From: Methanocella_A sp049676595
GTDB lineage: Archaea; Halobacteriota; Methanocellia; Methanocellales; Methanocellaceae
Assembly: GCF_049676595.1 (NCBI RefSeq)
Contig: NZ_CP187259.1
Span: 2,170,001 to 2,234,000 of the forward strand
Reading direction: 5' to 3'
DNA length: 64,000 bases
Of the stretch, positions 35,011 to 43,609 are shown in pieces. Position 1 is the first letter of the stretch; every line of letters starts with the position of its first letter. Below the pieces are notes generated by a model, which had not been told where the DNA came from, did not search any database, and worked only from the letters and a program-made list of their open reading frames with translations. The position numbers and the translations under genes are program-made.

Positions 35011-35490
35011 TTAAGCTTCCTTGTTGGCCTCTATAACCTGCAGCCGCCAGCTGGCGCTGTCGCCTAAAACCTCGTACAACTGGTTAATCTTTGACGGGTT
35101 ACCGTCCCAGAGGATGGGCATGTCGACGTCGGCGACCTTGAGGCGCTCGATCAGGTTTAACGCAAGTCTCCGTAGCGCTTTCCTGCGGGAGAACGGGACG
35201 TTGAAGATGGTCTTGTAGGCTTCGTCCGCCTTGGAATAGGAGATGACGATGTAGTCATCCTGCCGGTAGCTGTTGATAGCGTCGTAAGGGCACAGGGCCT
35301 CGAACTCGTAGACCACGGTGGAGTCCACTTCGGAGAGCGAGATTAGAATCAACGCGAGGATATCCTTATCGATCCCCTGCTTCATGCTGATCATGACTTT
35401 ACCGGTGGTACAGGTGATGCGTGCGCTTTTATCCTGCCGCTCTATGATGTAGAGAGTCGTGTCGGTCTTTTCTATGATGTCTGCAGAAAT
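35011..35490 (-). CDS. Hypothetical protein, 159 aa, apparent ATT start codon
   Basis: Not recognised by family. The frame reads as coding well upstream of its first ATG (35394): ISADIIEKTDTTLYIIERQ then KSARITCTTGKVMISM. An in-frame stop (TGA, 35516-35518) precedes it, with no ATG, GTG or TTG between. A GGGGGT stretch near 35500 sits properly ahead of the ATT at 35488-35490, so I take ATT as the likely start. If only the ATG is used, the product is 127 aa. The body looks like a soluble alpha/beta protein with a basic helical stretch FSRRKALRRLALNLIERLK. Confidence 0.55.
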   Translation of the reverse strand: MSADIIEKTDTTLYIIERQDKSARITCTTGKVMISMKQGIDKDILALILISLSEVDSTVVYEFEALCPYDAINSYRQDDYIVISYSKADEAYKTIFNVPFSRRKALRRLALNLIERLKVADVDMPILWDGNPSKINQLYEVLGDSASWRLQVIEANKEA

Positions 35491-35506
35491 GGCGATACCC
35501 CCGGGC

Positions 35507-35641
35507 TTATTTAGTCATCGTTTGCCGTTCCGGCAGAGCGGCGAGCTTCCTGCGGGTTTCCACTGAAATACCTGAAGGGTTATAGATGCCCGTGCCACCG
35601 ATGATGCCGACCTTAATGAGGTCGGTGCCGACTTTCACCAC
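35507..35641 (-). pseudogene. Remnant of a methylthioadenosine/purine nucleoside phosphorylase
   Basis: A 44-codon frame beginning GTG GTG, preceded by GAGGTGGGG. It reads KVGIIGGTGIYNPSG, the N-terminal phosphate-binding start of the MTAP/PNP family, then ETRRKLAALPER, which resembles the C-terminal end (LPEERTC-type) of the same family. The roughly 220 residues between are missing, so it looks like an internal deletion. It lies 15 bp after the PRTase gene, and such pairs are functional partners in purine salvage. The C-terminal similarity is weaker than the N-terminal. Confidence 0.55.
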
Positions 35642-35656
35642 GCTGCCCCACCTCAC

Positions 35657-36349
35657 TTATGATAAAAACTGCCAGCGATCGCTGCCTGCAGAGCGGATCT
35701 TACCCCGGTACTCCATCTCGCACATGATCTCGTGCATGCGCCCCGGCTGGCTGATCTCGAAATAGGTGGGCTCGATCTGGTGATACTTCTTCAGGCAGGC
35801 CTTGATATCAGTGACAGTGAATACCTTCAGCTTTTCCTTGTTCGCCACCTGGCAGGTCAGATCGCACATGTCTTCCATGAAGTTCCACGGGAAAACGACC
35901 CACGCCCACTCGTCGAGGACTTCCCCGACATAGTCGGCCTTGAACTGGGAACAATTCAAGTGCTGCAAGGTCGCAGTCTTGACAGAGGCCGGCTCGTATC
36001 TGGAGATGTATTCCCTGGCGGTCAGCAGACTTTTACCGGTATCGGTGATGTCGTCGACGATGAGCACGTTCTTGCCTTTGACAGACGCGCCGTCGAACAG
36101 ATACCGGACTTTTGGCCCCTCGGAAACGTTCGCAGTACCAGTGTAGTGCTCGATCTTCAGGCTCGTCAGATCGTTCAGGTTCAAAAAGTCGCAGAGCACC
36201 CTGCCGGCAAACCAGCCGCCCCGGGCCAGCGCCACGATCACGTCGGGATGGTACTCGGATTTTCGCACGTCTTTAGAGATGTTCCTGCAAAGCCCGTAGA
36301 TATAATCCCAGTTCGTGATGACACACTTAAAGTACTCCGGTAACGCCAT
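35657..36349 (-). CDS. Purine-type phosphoribosyltransferase
   Basis: A 230-aa PRTase. The PRPP-binding loop is VLIVDDITDTGKSL near residue 98; the N-terminal part has VIVALARGGWFAGRVLCDFL, typical of xanthine/hypoxanthine PRTases. A C-terminal extension (about 180-230) carries a helical, winged-helix-like end. It moves phosphoribose from PRPP to a free purine. Which base is used is not decided by the sequence. It starts ATG after AGGTGG. The downstream phosphorylase remnant supports a purine-salvage role. Confidence 0.85.
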   Translation of the reverse strand: MALPEYFKCVITNWDYIYGLCRNISKDVRKSEYHPDVIVALARGGWFAGRVLCDFLNLNDLTSLKIEHYTGTANVSEGPKVRYLFDGASVKGKNVLIVDDITDTGKSLLTAREYISRYEPASVKTATLQHLNCSQFKADYVGEVLDEWAWVVFPWNFMEDMCDLTCQVANKEKLKVFTVTDIKACLKKYHQIEPTYFEISQPGRMHEIMCEMEYRGKIRSAGSDRWQFLS

Positions 36350-36485
36350 ACTACCACCTATAGCCCAAGATGTTTTCTGTTGTATGTGAGTGATAGGGTT
36401 AAAGCTTTTCTATGGCTGGAGAAACAGATGAGGGACAACAGAATTTTTTGTTTATAAGCCCTAATGCAGGGTAATCGAACTACAA

Positions 36486-36778
36486 AACGAACGCTGCGCT
36501 GTGCATAACTGATTGCTCAGATAACGTGAGACAGCAAGACGAACGCTGCGCTGTGCATAACTGATTGCTCAGATGACGTGAAACAGCAAGACGAACGCTG
36601 CGCTGTGCCAGATCACAGATTACGACAGATTGTACAGATTTCACAGATACTGATCGATAATCCAAAAGAAATTGGCTCACATTATTCTTTTTATCCAAAA
36701 TCGTCATCTGTGCAATCTGTTAAATCTGTAACAATCTGTGATCATGGCACAGCGCAGCGTTCGTCCACGCTCACGAGC
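36486..36778. repeat. Family B palindromic element, copy B3, with a triplicated left end
   Basis: The left end ACGAACGCTGCGCTGTGC occurs three times at exactly 52-bp spacing (36487, 36539, 36591), each followed in the first two by ATAACTGATTGCTCAG. Then come ACAGATT words, a spacer, inverted ATCTGTGCA, ATCTGTTAA, ATCTGTAAC words and the mirrored end GGCACAGCGCAGCGTTCG. Only one right end is present. The remaining sequence in this gap has no gene. Confidence 0.9.
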
Positions 36779-36814
36779 CCAAAAAGAGAGGGCGAATAAC
36801 TCGCCCTGAAAGGT

Positions 36815-38848
36815 TTATCTTACTTTGGTGCCCGGCTCGGAGGGCTTTTCGACTGTAAGCAGTGTAGCACCGTTCGAGTCTGCGGCCAGGATCATGCCGT
36901 TGGATTCGACGCCCATGATCTTGGTCGGCTTGAGGTTGGCGATGACGATGACGGTCTTGCCTACCAGCTCTTCGGGGGTGTAGACTTCGGCGATGCCTGA
37001 AACGATCTGTCTGGGCTTGTCCTCACCGAGGTCGATCTGGTTCTTGAGCAGCTTTTTGCTGCCTTTAATCTTTTCGCTGGCTACTACCTTACCAACTTTC
37101 AGCTCCATCTTCGAGAAGTCGTCTATAGTGATAGGCGGAAGCTGGGGTGCCAGCTCTTCCTGGATCTTGCTGCCGTTGAGCTTTGCCTCGGCTGCCTTTA
37201 CGCGTTCGTCCATGATCTTTGTCATCTCCGCAATCTTCTTGTCTTCGAGCTTGGTGAACAGGATGGCGGGCTTCGGCCTCGGGCGGTTCTCGTAAGGTAC
37301 CAGCGCATCATCGATGCGGGTGGTGGCCAGTGTTGCCGGGTCGTAGCCGAGCATGCCCCAGATTTCCTTCGCCTTCTCGGGCACGGTGGGCTCGGACAGG
37401 ATGGCCAGGGCTTTCACGATCTGCACGCAGTTGTACAGCACATTCTCGCAGGCTGCAGGGTTCTCCTTGATCAGCTTCCACGGCTCGTGGCCCTGGAAGT
37501 AGGTGTTGCCGACGTCCGAGAGAGTGATGATGGAGTCGCAGATCTTCTTGAACTCATAGTTGGCGATCTCGGTCTTGACTGTATCCATCGCCGTTTTAAT
37601 GGCTTCGGCGATCTTCGGATCGATCGTGCCCTTGACATCGACGCCCTTGGAGTCGATAAATGTCAGGACACGGTTCACGAAGTTGCCGTAGCTGCCGACG
37701 AGCTCTTTGTTGATCTTGGTCTGGAACTCGGTCCAGGAGAAGTTAATGTCTTTGGTATGAGAGGTGTAGCTGAGGATGTAATAGCGCAGCAGATCCGGGT
37801 GGAACCCGTGAGCGAGGTAGTCGTCCTCGACCCACACGATGTAGCCTCTGCTTTTACTGAATTTTTTGTCGTTCACTTTGATCATGCCCGAAGCGACGAC
37901 TCCCCAGGGCAGCGTGTAGCCGGCGCCCTTGAGCATCGCGGGCCAGAAGATGCAATGGTGGTAGATGATGTCCCCGCCGATGAAGTGGATGATGCGGCTG
38001 TCGCCCTTCCACAGGTCTTCCCAGTTCTTGCCGGCGGCATTCGCGTACTCCTCAGTGAATGCGATGTAGCCGATAGGCGCATCAACCCAGACATACACGA
38101 CAAGGTCGTCGTGGCCCGGGTACTTGACGCCCCAGTCCAGGTTCCTGGTGATGCACCAGTCTTTCAGCTCTTTCGCCCATTCCATGGCGTAGTTGACCGC
38201 ATTAGGAGTGGCGTGGACCGTGTTCAGGTACTGCTGCAGGAACTCTCCGAACTCCGAAAGCTTGAAGAAGAAGTGCTCCTGGGTCCTGACCTCTGCCTTA
38301 GAGCCGCAAACCTTGCACCTGGGGTCGAGGATTTCTCCCGGCTCGAGGTGCCGCTGGCAGCCGATGTCGCACTCGTCGCCCCGGGCGATCGAGCTGCAGT
38401 ACGGGCAAACCCCTTCCACGTACCGGTCCGGCAGGCCGCGCTGGCACTGCGGGCAGTAGGCTACCTTGATCTCTTTTGAGAAGATGTGCCCGTTCTTCTG
38501 CAGCTCCGTCACTATAGACTTCGTGCGGGCGTGGTTCGTGGGGTCATCGGTATTGCCGTACCTGTCGAAGATAACTCCGCACTTCTTGAAGACGGAGTCG
38601 AACTGAACGTGATACTTGTCAACCAGCTGGCGAGGAGTGATCTTCTGCTCCTCGGCGTTGACGATGATGGGAGTGCCGTGGGCATCCGAACCGCAGACAA
38701 AGACGGTTTCCTGGCCCATCATTCTCAGGGTCCTCACGAACATATCCGCGGGTATATACGTCCTGAGGTGGCCGATGTGGGCGGAGCCGTTAGCGTAGGG
38801 CAGGCCGCAGGTCACCAGTACCGGTTTGTCGCATGGGAACTCTGACAT
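36815..38848 (-). CDS. metG: Methionyl-tRNA synthetase with C-terminal tRNA-binding domain
   Basis: Charges tRNA-Met. Class I synthetase of 677 aa: PYANGSAHIGHLRTYIP contains the HIGH motif. The zinc knot is CPQCQRGL...CPYC plus CDIGCQ...CKVCG (around residues 130-185). The KMSKS-type loop is DKKFSKSRGY near residue 330. The C-terminal 110 residues form a Trbp111/EMAPII-like OB-fold (MELKVGKVVASEKIKGSKKLLKNQIDLGE). The family length is normal. The start MSEFPCDKPVLVTCGLPYANG is standard. Confidence 0.97.
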   Translation of the reverse strand: MSEFPCDKPVLVTCGLPYANGSAHIGHLRTYIPADMFVRTLRMMGQETVFVCGSDAHGTPIIVNAEEQKITPRQLVDKYHVQFDSVFKKCGVIFDRYGNTDDPTNHARTKSIVTELQKNGHIFSKEIKVAYCPQCQRGLPDRYVEGVCPYCSSIARGDECDIGCQRHLEPGEILDPRCKVCGSKAEVRTQEHFFFKLSEFGEFLQQYLNTVHATPNAVNYAMEWAKELKDWCITRNLDWGVKYPGHDDLVVYVWVDAPIGYIAFTEEYANAAGKNWEDLWKGDSRIIHFIGGDIIYHHCIFWPAMLKGAGYTLPWGVVASGMIKVNDKKFSKSRGYIVWVEDDYLAHGFHPDLLRYYILSYTSHTKDINFSWTEFQTKINKELVGSYGNFVNRVLTFIDSKGVDVKGTIDPKIAEAIKTAMDTVKTEIANYEFKKICDSIITLSDVGNTYFQGHEPWKLIKENPAACENVLYNCVQIVKALAILSEPTVPEKAKEIWGMLGYDPATLATTRIDDALVPYENRPRPKPAILFTKLEDKKIAEMTKIMDERVKAAEAKLNGSKIQEELAPQLPPITIDDFSKMELKVGKVVASEKIKGSKKLLKNQIDLGEDKPRQIVSGIAEVYTPEELVGKTVIVIANLKPTKIMGVESNGMILAADSNGATLLTVEKPSEPGTKVR

Positions 38849-38991
38849 AATTTAATCTCCAGATTACCTGTAAGGTAACAATTTTACTATACGTTGGTAA
38901 TGAATCACCTTTTACAATAAAAGATTTTGCCTGACGCTCACTGGTCAGATAATTTGAACCGGACTCACTGGCATACAGGCATTTCAACTCA

Positions 38992-40566
38992 TCACTTATC
39001 TGAATATTTCAGGATCGTATAGTTCCCGAAGTAAAGGGTCTCTTCCGGCGGGTAAGCCGTGACTACGCGGTTTAAAGGCGGATATAGCTCTGAGTCGTTG
39101 TTGATCACGACTGCATAGCTCTTCGGCAGGGTCCACCACCAGCGTTCGGAGCTGAGCCAGATGTTTTCCATCCACCCCTTAGGAACAGGGCGGCTGTAGC
39201 CAGGCGGGGCTTCGCGGATCAAGCGTAGCTTTACCCGGTCGTTCGATAAATACGTCAGCAGGTTAGCATCGTCGTAGCCAGAATAACCAACTGTGATGTT
39301 GTTATCCTCGAGGAAATCTATAACCTGGTAGTGCTGCTCGTTCGGTTTGTAGCTTAATGCAGCGATGCTCGACAGGCTGGCAGGCACAGTTGCCAGTAAG
39401 AGTAGTAAAATCGCTCCCAGGTAGATCAGGTTACGCTTGTCCTCAGTTTCATTTTCCCTGAACGCCAGCGCGATGACCGCGAAGATCGAGACGGCGCTGA
39501 GGATGAGGAACCTGGCCGAGATGTCGTCTGTGGCGTAAGTGGTAAAGACGTATGATATAAACATGAGCCCGAAAGAGCTCAGGAACATGATGTTCAGGTA
39601 ATTCGCCTTTGGGTCATACCGGATGATCGCATAGCCCAGCACCAGGAGGAACAGGATGGCGATAGCAATGGCTGTTATGGAAAGCGGGTTAGTCAGGAGG
39701 CTGAAGAGGTCCCGGCTCACGAGCATCGTGATCGACTGGAAATACAGCACCAGACGGTCGACGATCGTGGAATCCAGGCTCAGCAGCTCTCCGGGCTTCC
39801 GCAGGAAGCGGGGCAGCACCGTGGGCAATATCGTGGGCTGGTACCTCTTGTAGAGATAGATGAAGACGGATATTATCCCCATCAGAAGTAAGATGCCGGT
39901 GACTTTCTTACCTTCGGAAGCCCTTTCGGCAGCCTGTTTTCTGCCAGCCTTGCTGGTGCCGTCAGACTTGTAGAACTTGTAGCGTACGAGGTAATAGATG
40001 AGGTATGGGACGAGGAAATACGCGATGATTAAGTTATCCGAGAGCACGACCAGGCCCAATATGAACAGGTATAGAGCTAGCAGCTTATTGCTGGCAGTCT
40101 TGATGGTCTCAGGATTGAACAGCAGGATGAGCAACCCGGTTGCCAGCAGTGTACCCACGTGGTACTCCGGGCTCAAGAAGTAATAGTAGGAAGACTGGCT
40201 GACGTTCGCGAGCAGCGCCGTGAAGATTAAGGCGCTGATCAGCCCGGCATACCGGTAAACGAGGTATGAGAAGGTAGCCAGGACCAGCACGAAGACCAGA
40301 AAGCCGGTCAGCTTCAAGGCCAGCGGGCTGAAGCCCGTCAGGATCTGCGGGATGAGATAGAAGGTGTAGATATCGGTGAATAAATACGGGTCCTCTGCCG
40401 GATAGTCGTACTGGATGTTGCCGTTTTTAAACAGCTCCATGGCCACCAGCCCGGGCACGACGTGATCGCTGGTAAGCTCGAGGTTTACGGCGTAGAGTAA
40501 CCCTGATACCAATCCATATGCAATAAATATAATCAGTAAAACGATTATGAAAGGCCTATATTTCAT
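38992..40566 (-). CDS. Polytopic membrane protein, GT-C glycosyltransferase-like
   Basis: A 524-aa membrane protein with about 11 predicted helices. The first loop carries an acidic motif (ELTSDHVVPGLVAMELFKNG) like the catalytic first loop of GT-C enzymes, and the C-terminal about 90 residues are soluble. The family uses lipid-linked sugar donors on the outer face of the membrane. Which sugar or acceptor is not visible; assignment is by topology. A predicted dual-lysine loop (KFYKSDGTSKAGRKQ) lies mid-protein. It is flanked by metG and a family C repeat. Confidence 0.55.
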   Translation of the reverse strand: MKYRPFIIVLLIIFIAYGLVSGLLYAVNLELTSDHVVPGLVAMELFKNGNIQYDYPAEDPYLFTDIYTFYLIPQILTGFSPLALKLTGFLVFVLVLATFSYLVYRYAGLISALIFTALLANVSQSSYYYFLSPEYHVGTLLATGLLILLFNPETIKTASNKLLALYLFILGLVVLSDNLIIAYFLVPYLIYYLVRYKFYKSDGTSKAGRKQAAERASEGKKVTGILLLMGIISVFIYLYKRYQPTILPTVLPRFLRKPGELLSLDSTIVDRLVLYFQSITMLVSRDLFSLLTNPLSITAIAIAILFLLVLGYAIIRYDPKANYLNIMFLSSFGLMFISYVFTTYATDDISARFLILSAVSIFAVIALAFRENETEDKRNLIYLGAILLLLLATVPASLSSIAALSYKPNEQHYQVIDFLEDNNITVGYSGYDDANLLTYLSNDRVKLRLIREAPPGYSRPVPKGWMENIWLSSERWWWTLPKSYAVVINNDSELYPPLNRVVTAYPPEETLYFGNYTILKYSDK

Positions 40567-40673
40567 GTACTCGTTGAATAAGAGAAAATGGTATAAATAA
40601 ATTTTTGCCCAGCATGATCATCGTTGGGGAAAATAGCATACTATTGCCTGTACGATTTACACAACGTAAAAGA

Positions 40674-40912
40674 AATATAGTAATTATTAAAATTTTTGGG
40701 ACTTTCAGGTACCGTTTACACGAAGTACACAAGGTACGCAAAGTACTCAAAGTACGGTAAAAACGGCATGCTGGAAAATGATTTATCGTATAACTTCGCG
40801 TACTTCGCGTACCTTGCGTACTTCGTGTAAAAGGTACGGGCACTCGTACAAAAAGTTTCAGTAGCGACTATGCTTCATGTAAACGGTACCTGACAATCAA
40901 AAAGTTGTTGGG
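40674..40912. repeat. Family C palindromic element, copy C2
   Basis: The left flank (TATAGTAATTATTAAAA) and arm (CAGGTACCGTTTACACGAAG, GTACACAAG, GTACGCAAA) match copy C1 in the same orientation, as does the right end (CTTCGTGTAAAAGGTACGGGC). The core between them (about 40743-40800) is the reverse complement of the C1 core. A further inverted copy of the outer end, TGTAAACGGTACCTGACA, lies near 40880. The element fills the intergenic space. Confidence 0.9.
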
Positions 40913-40934
40913 ATGACCATACAATCTATAAGCT

Positions 40935-42185
40935 TTACCGGTGCCGCCTCGGGTAGACTCTGGCCACCCCTTCGGATCGATCGATCTCGCCGCTCACGGT
41001 GGACCGCAGTACAAGGAATCCGAGCACACATACGACTGCCAGCAAGCCTAAGATGAACCACATGAAGGCTATACTCTCCGAGAAAACGTCCATCAGGAAG
41101 CCTCCGATAAATGGCCCGATGGCAAAGCCGACGTTGCCCAGGACGCCGGATATGCTCATATAGCGCCCCCGGTTCTCGGGGCTGGCCATGCGGGCGACGA
41201 TGTTCATGGACGGCGGAGTGAAGACAAGCTCTCCCATAGATATGACGAACATACACAGGAACAGCGGCCAGAAGCCGGTACACAGCCCCACTATACCGAA
41301 CCCGGCCGCGTACAAAAGCGAGCCGGCGATCAGGGAGGTGGTCAGCTTGAACCGCTCGAGGAAGACGGCTATCGGGTACTGCAGGAAGACCACCATGAAG
41401 CCGTTGAGCGAGAAGAGCAGCCCGATCATGGTCTCGTTGATCTGGCCGTAGCTGCCCGAATAGGTGCCGAAGGTGCTGAGCATCTGGGAGTAGACGAGCG
41501 AGATGGCTGCCGAGACGATGCAGAACCACAGGAACGGGTGGTCGGCCAGGATGTTTGCGGGGCCCTTCGCCATGGTGACTCCGCATTTCTCCGGCCGGGT
41601 ATCCCTCATCAGGAAGATGGTGATCAGCAGGAAGATGGTGCTGGTGATCATCGTGACAGCAAACATGTACGCATACGAGTAGGTAGCCAGGACTCCCCCC
41701 ACGATGGGGCCGAGGGCAAACCCGAGGTTACCTCCGATGCGCAGCAGGCTGAACGCCCCGTTTCGATCGCCGGGGGCAGCCACGTCAGATACCATAACGG
41801 TAGGCACATTCCGGTACAGGCCGCCTGCGATCTCCCGCAGGCACAGCAACGCCAGAAACACGAAGTAGTTTGCCTGGAAGAGGATAGCCGCAGTCAGCAG
41901 GCCGAAGGCGACAGCATTCAGCGCGAGGCCAATGCCCATGACAGCCTTCCTGCCAATCCGGTCGCACAGCTCGCCACCGATAAGCTGGCCTCCAAGGCCT
42001 ATGACCGCAGCGATCAGCAAAGCCATACCTATGTCGGTCATCGGTATGCCGCGGTACTTGAAGAGGTAGAGCGAAATAAAAGGATAGGCTATCGAAAAGC
42101 CGAAGCTGTTGATCAGAGAGCCTCCGGTAAGGATCCAGATCTGCTTATCGTAGCGCTTGAAAATTCCTTCGCTCACAGGCCTCAC
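40935..42185 (-). CDS. Major facilitator superfamily transporter
   Basis: A 416-aa protein with 12 predicted helices. The MFS motif A is present after helix 2 as GGELCDRIGRKAVMGIG and repeated after helix 8. Motif B-like LLCLREIAGGLYRN and a central loop around residue 200 (RDTRPEKCGVT) separate the halves. I take the GTG at 42185 with GGGGAG upstream. Substrate unknown; the overall look is of the drug or sugar efflux branches. A GGAGG-word tract lies just upstream on the other side. Confidence 0.88.
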   Translation of the reverse strand: MRPVSEGIFKRYDKQIWILTGGSLINSFGFSIAYPFISLYLFKYRGIPMTDIGMALLIAAVIGLGGQLIGGELCDRIGRKAVMGIGLALNAVAFGLLTAAILFQANYFVFLALLCLREIAGGLYRNVPTVMVSDVAAPGDRNGAFSLLRIGGNLGFALGPIVGGVLATYSYAYMFAVTMITSTIFLLITIFLMRDTRPEKCGVTMAKGPANILADHPFLWFCIVSAAISLVYSQMLSTFGTYSGSYGQINETMIGLLFSLNGFMVVFLQYPIAVFLERFKLTTSLIAGSLLYAAGFGIVGLCTGFWPLFLCMFVISMGELVFTPPSMNIVARMASPENRGRYMSISGVLGNVGFAIGPFIGGFLMDVFSESIAFMWFILGLLAVVCVLGFLVLRSTVSGEIDRSEGVARVYPRRHR

Positions 42186-42261
42186 CAATGACTCCCCTTG
42201 TTAACGACTCGAGTATATCAGAATTTCGGCGTGCTGCATGATAGCATACGAAATGCCGGAG

Positions 42262-42365
42262 TAGAGGGAGTGCCCGGAGGTCTGGAGGAAAGGTCAGGGA
42301 GGTACTGGAGGTTAAGGAGGAAATTCAAACTGGGAGGTCAGAGAGGTATAGAGGTCTGGGAGGAC
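42262..42365. repeat. GGAGG-word tract with 8-9 bp period
   Basis: A purine-rich tract in which GGAGG or AGAGG recurs at positions 42276, 42284, 42298, 42307, 42316, 42333, 42342, 42350 and 42359, mostly 9 bp apart with changing bases between. It has no inverted partner here. The period and the variable spacer bases resemble the words of families A-C, which is why I list it. Confidence 0.6.
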
Positions 42366-42482
42366 GATTAAATCGACATGAGAACTATCATATCCTGTAT
42401 TCCATGAAATGTAAAGATAATAGTCGGCGCCAGGCAGGTATTCTCAAACTTTTTATATACCATACCCGCAAACTCAATACCA

Positions 42483-43586
42483 ATGAAAGCCCCCGTGATG
42501 GAGCAGATTATCCGCCTCGGCCAGCTGCGGTGGTGGCAGGGCCGGGTAGCGAAAGAGCGCCAGGAGCACCGGCTGAATTACCTGTTCTGGGAGTGCACTC
42601 ACGCGTGTAATCTAAGGTGCAGGCATTGCGGTAGCGACTGCGGTCCTCGCCTTTCAGAAGAACTGAGCACCGAAGAGATTATGGCCACGTTCAAGTCGGT
42701 AGCCGAAGACTTCGATGCCAGGAGAATTATGCTGGCGATCACTGGCGGGGAACCCCTGCTCCGGAAAGACCTGTTCGAGGTGATGAAGTATGCCCGAAGC
42801 CTCGGTTTCAGGTGGGGAATGGTGACGAACGGGACGCTGATCGACGACACGACGATTAATAATTGTCGGGAAGCCGGCATGAGCACGGTGACGGTCAGCA
42901 TTGACGGGCTGCGGGAAACGCACGATCATATCCGGCGGCTGGAAGGCTCATTTGATACGGCAGTGAATGCGCTGAAACTTTTCAAGGCATCCGGTTACTT
43001 TGCCGTGGTACAGGCTACCACCTGCGTCAGCGACTATAACTTCGGCGAATTGCGGCAGCTCTATGATGTATTTTCTGCGGCGGGAGTAGACGAGTGGCGG
43101 CTGCTTACGGTTAACCCTATCGGCAGAGCTAAAGATGATCCCCGCTTCAGGTTAAGCGCAGAGCAGCTTGTAGGGCTGCTTGACTTCATCATCGAAGCCC
43201 GGAAGAAAAAAGGACTGAGAGTTACTTTTGAGGAAGAGGGTTTCCTGGGGCCGGACTACGAGGGCCGGGTTAGAGACAACCTCTTTTACTGCCCCGCCGG
43301 GATCAACATTGCCAGCATATTATACGATGGGAGCATCAGCGCATGCCCGAACCTCCCTAGATCGCTGATCCAGGGCAACGTCAGAAAAGACCGGTTCAAA
43401 CATATATGGGATAACCAGTATAAGCAGTTCCGGGACTCTTCGTGGAAGAAGACCGGCGAATGTAAAGACTGCGAGTGGTGGCCGGTTTGCATGGGCAACA
43501 GCTTACACCTGTGGGACATGGAAACCGGGAAACCTGTGATCTGCCACCTGCAAGCGATAAAAGAAGGCAGCACAGCCGTTAAATAG
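42483..43586 (+). CDS. Radical SAM/SPASM-domain enzyme
   Basis: A 367-aa enzyme. Cluster motif CNLRCRHC in the context WECTHACNLRCRHCGSDCG near residue 38, then ITGGEPLLRKD and VTNGTLID. The C-terminal SPASM part has ordered cysteines (YCPAGINIASI, ACPNLPRS, CKDCEWWPVCMGN, ending VICHL) for auxiliary clusters. The WECT...HCGSDC form resembles the rSAM/lipoprotein (TIGR04133-like) branch. SPASM enzymes usually modify peptides or proteins. TTTTTATATAC about 25-30 bp before the ATG implies a leaderless transcript. The small membrane gene 24 bp downstream is a candidate partner. Confidence 0.85.
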   Translation: MKAPVMEQIIRLGQLRWWQGRVAKERQEHRLNYLFWECTHACNLRCRHCGSDCGPRLSEELSTEEIMATFKSVAEDFDARRIMLAITGGEPLLRKDLFEVMKYARSLGFRWGMVTNGTLIDDTTINNCREAGMSTVTVSIDGLRETHDHIRRLEGSFDTAVNALKLFKASGYFAVVQATTCVSDYNFGELRQLYDVFSAAGVDEWRLLTVNPIGRAKDDPRFRLSAEQLVGLLDFIIEARKKKGLRVTFEEEGFLGPDYEGRVRDNLFYCPAGINIASILYDGSISACPNLPRSLIQGNVRKDRFKHIWDNQYKQFRDSSWKKTGECKDCEWWPVCMGNSLHLWDMETGKPVICHLQAIKEGSTAVK

Positions 43587-43609
43587 AGCCAGCGATAGAA
43601 GGGAATATT

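Noticed and set aside
37487..38479. Long antisense frame over metG
   Set aside because: metG has all synthetase motifs; the antisense frame is a codon-bias shadow.
36815..38848. KFSKS instead of KMSKS in metG as a defect
   Set aside because: A KFSKS-type loop is common in archaeal and some bacterial MetRS, so it is not an anomaly.
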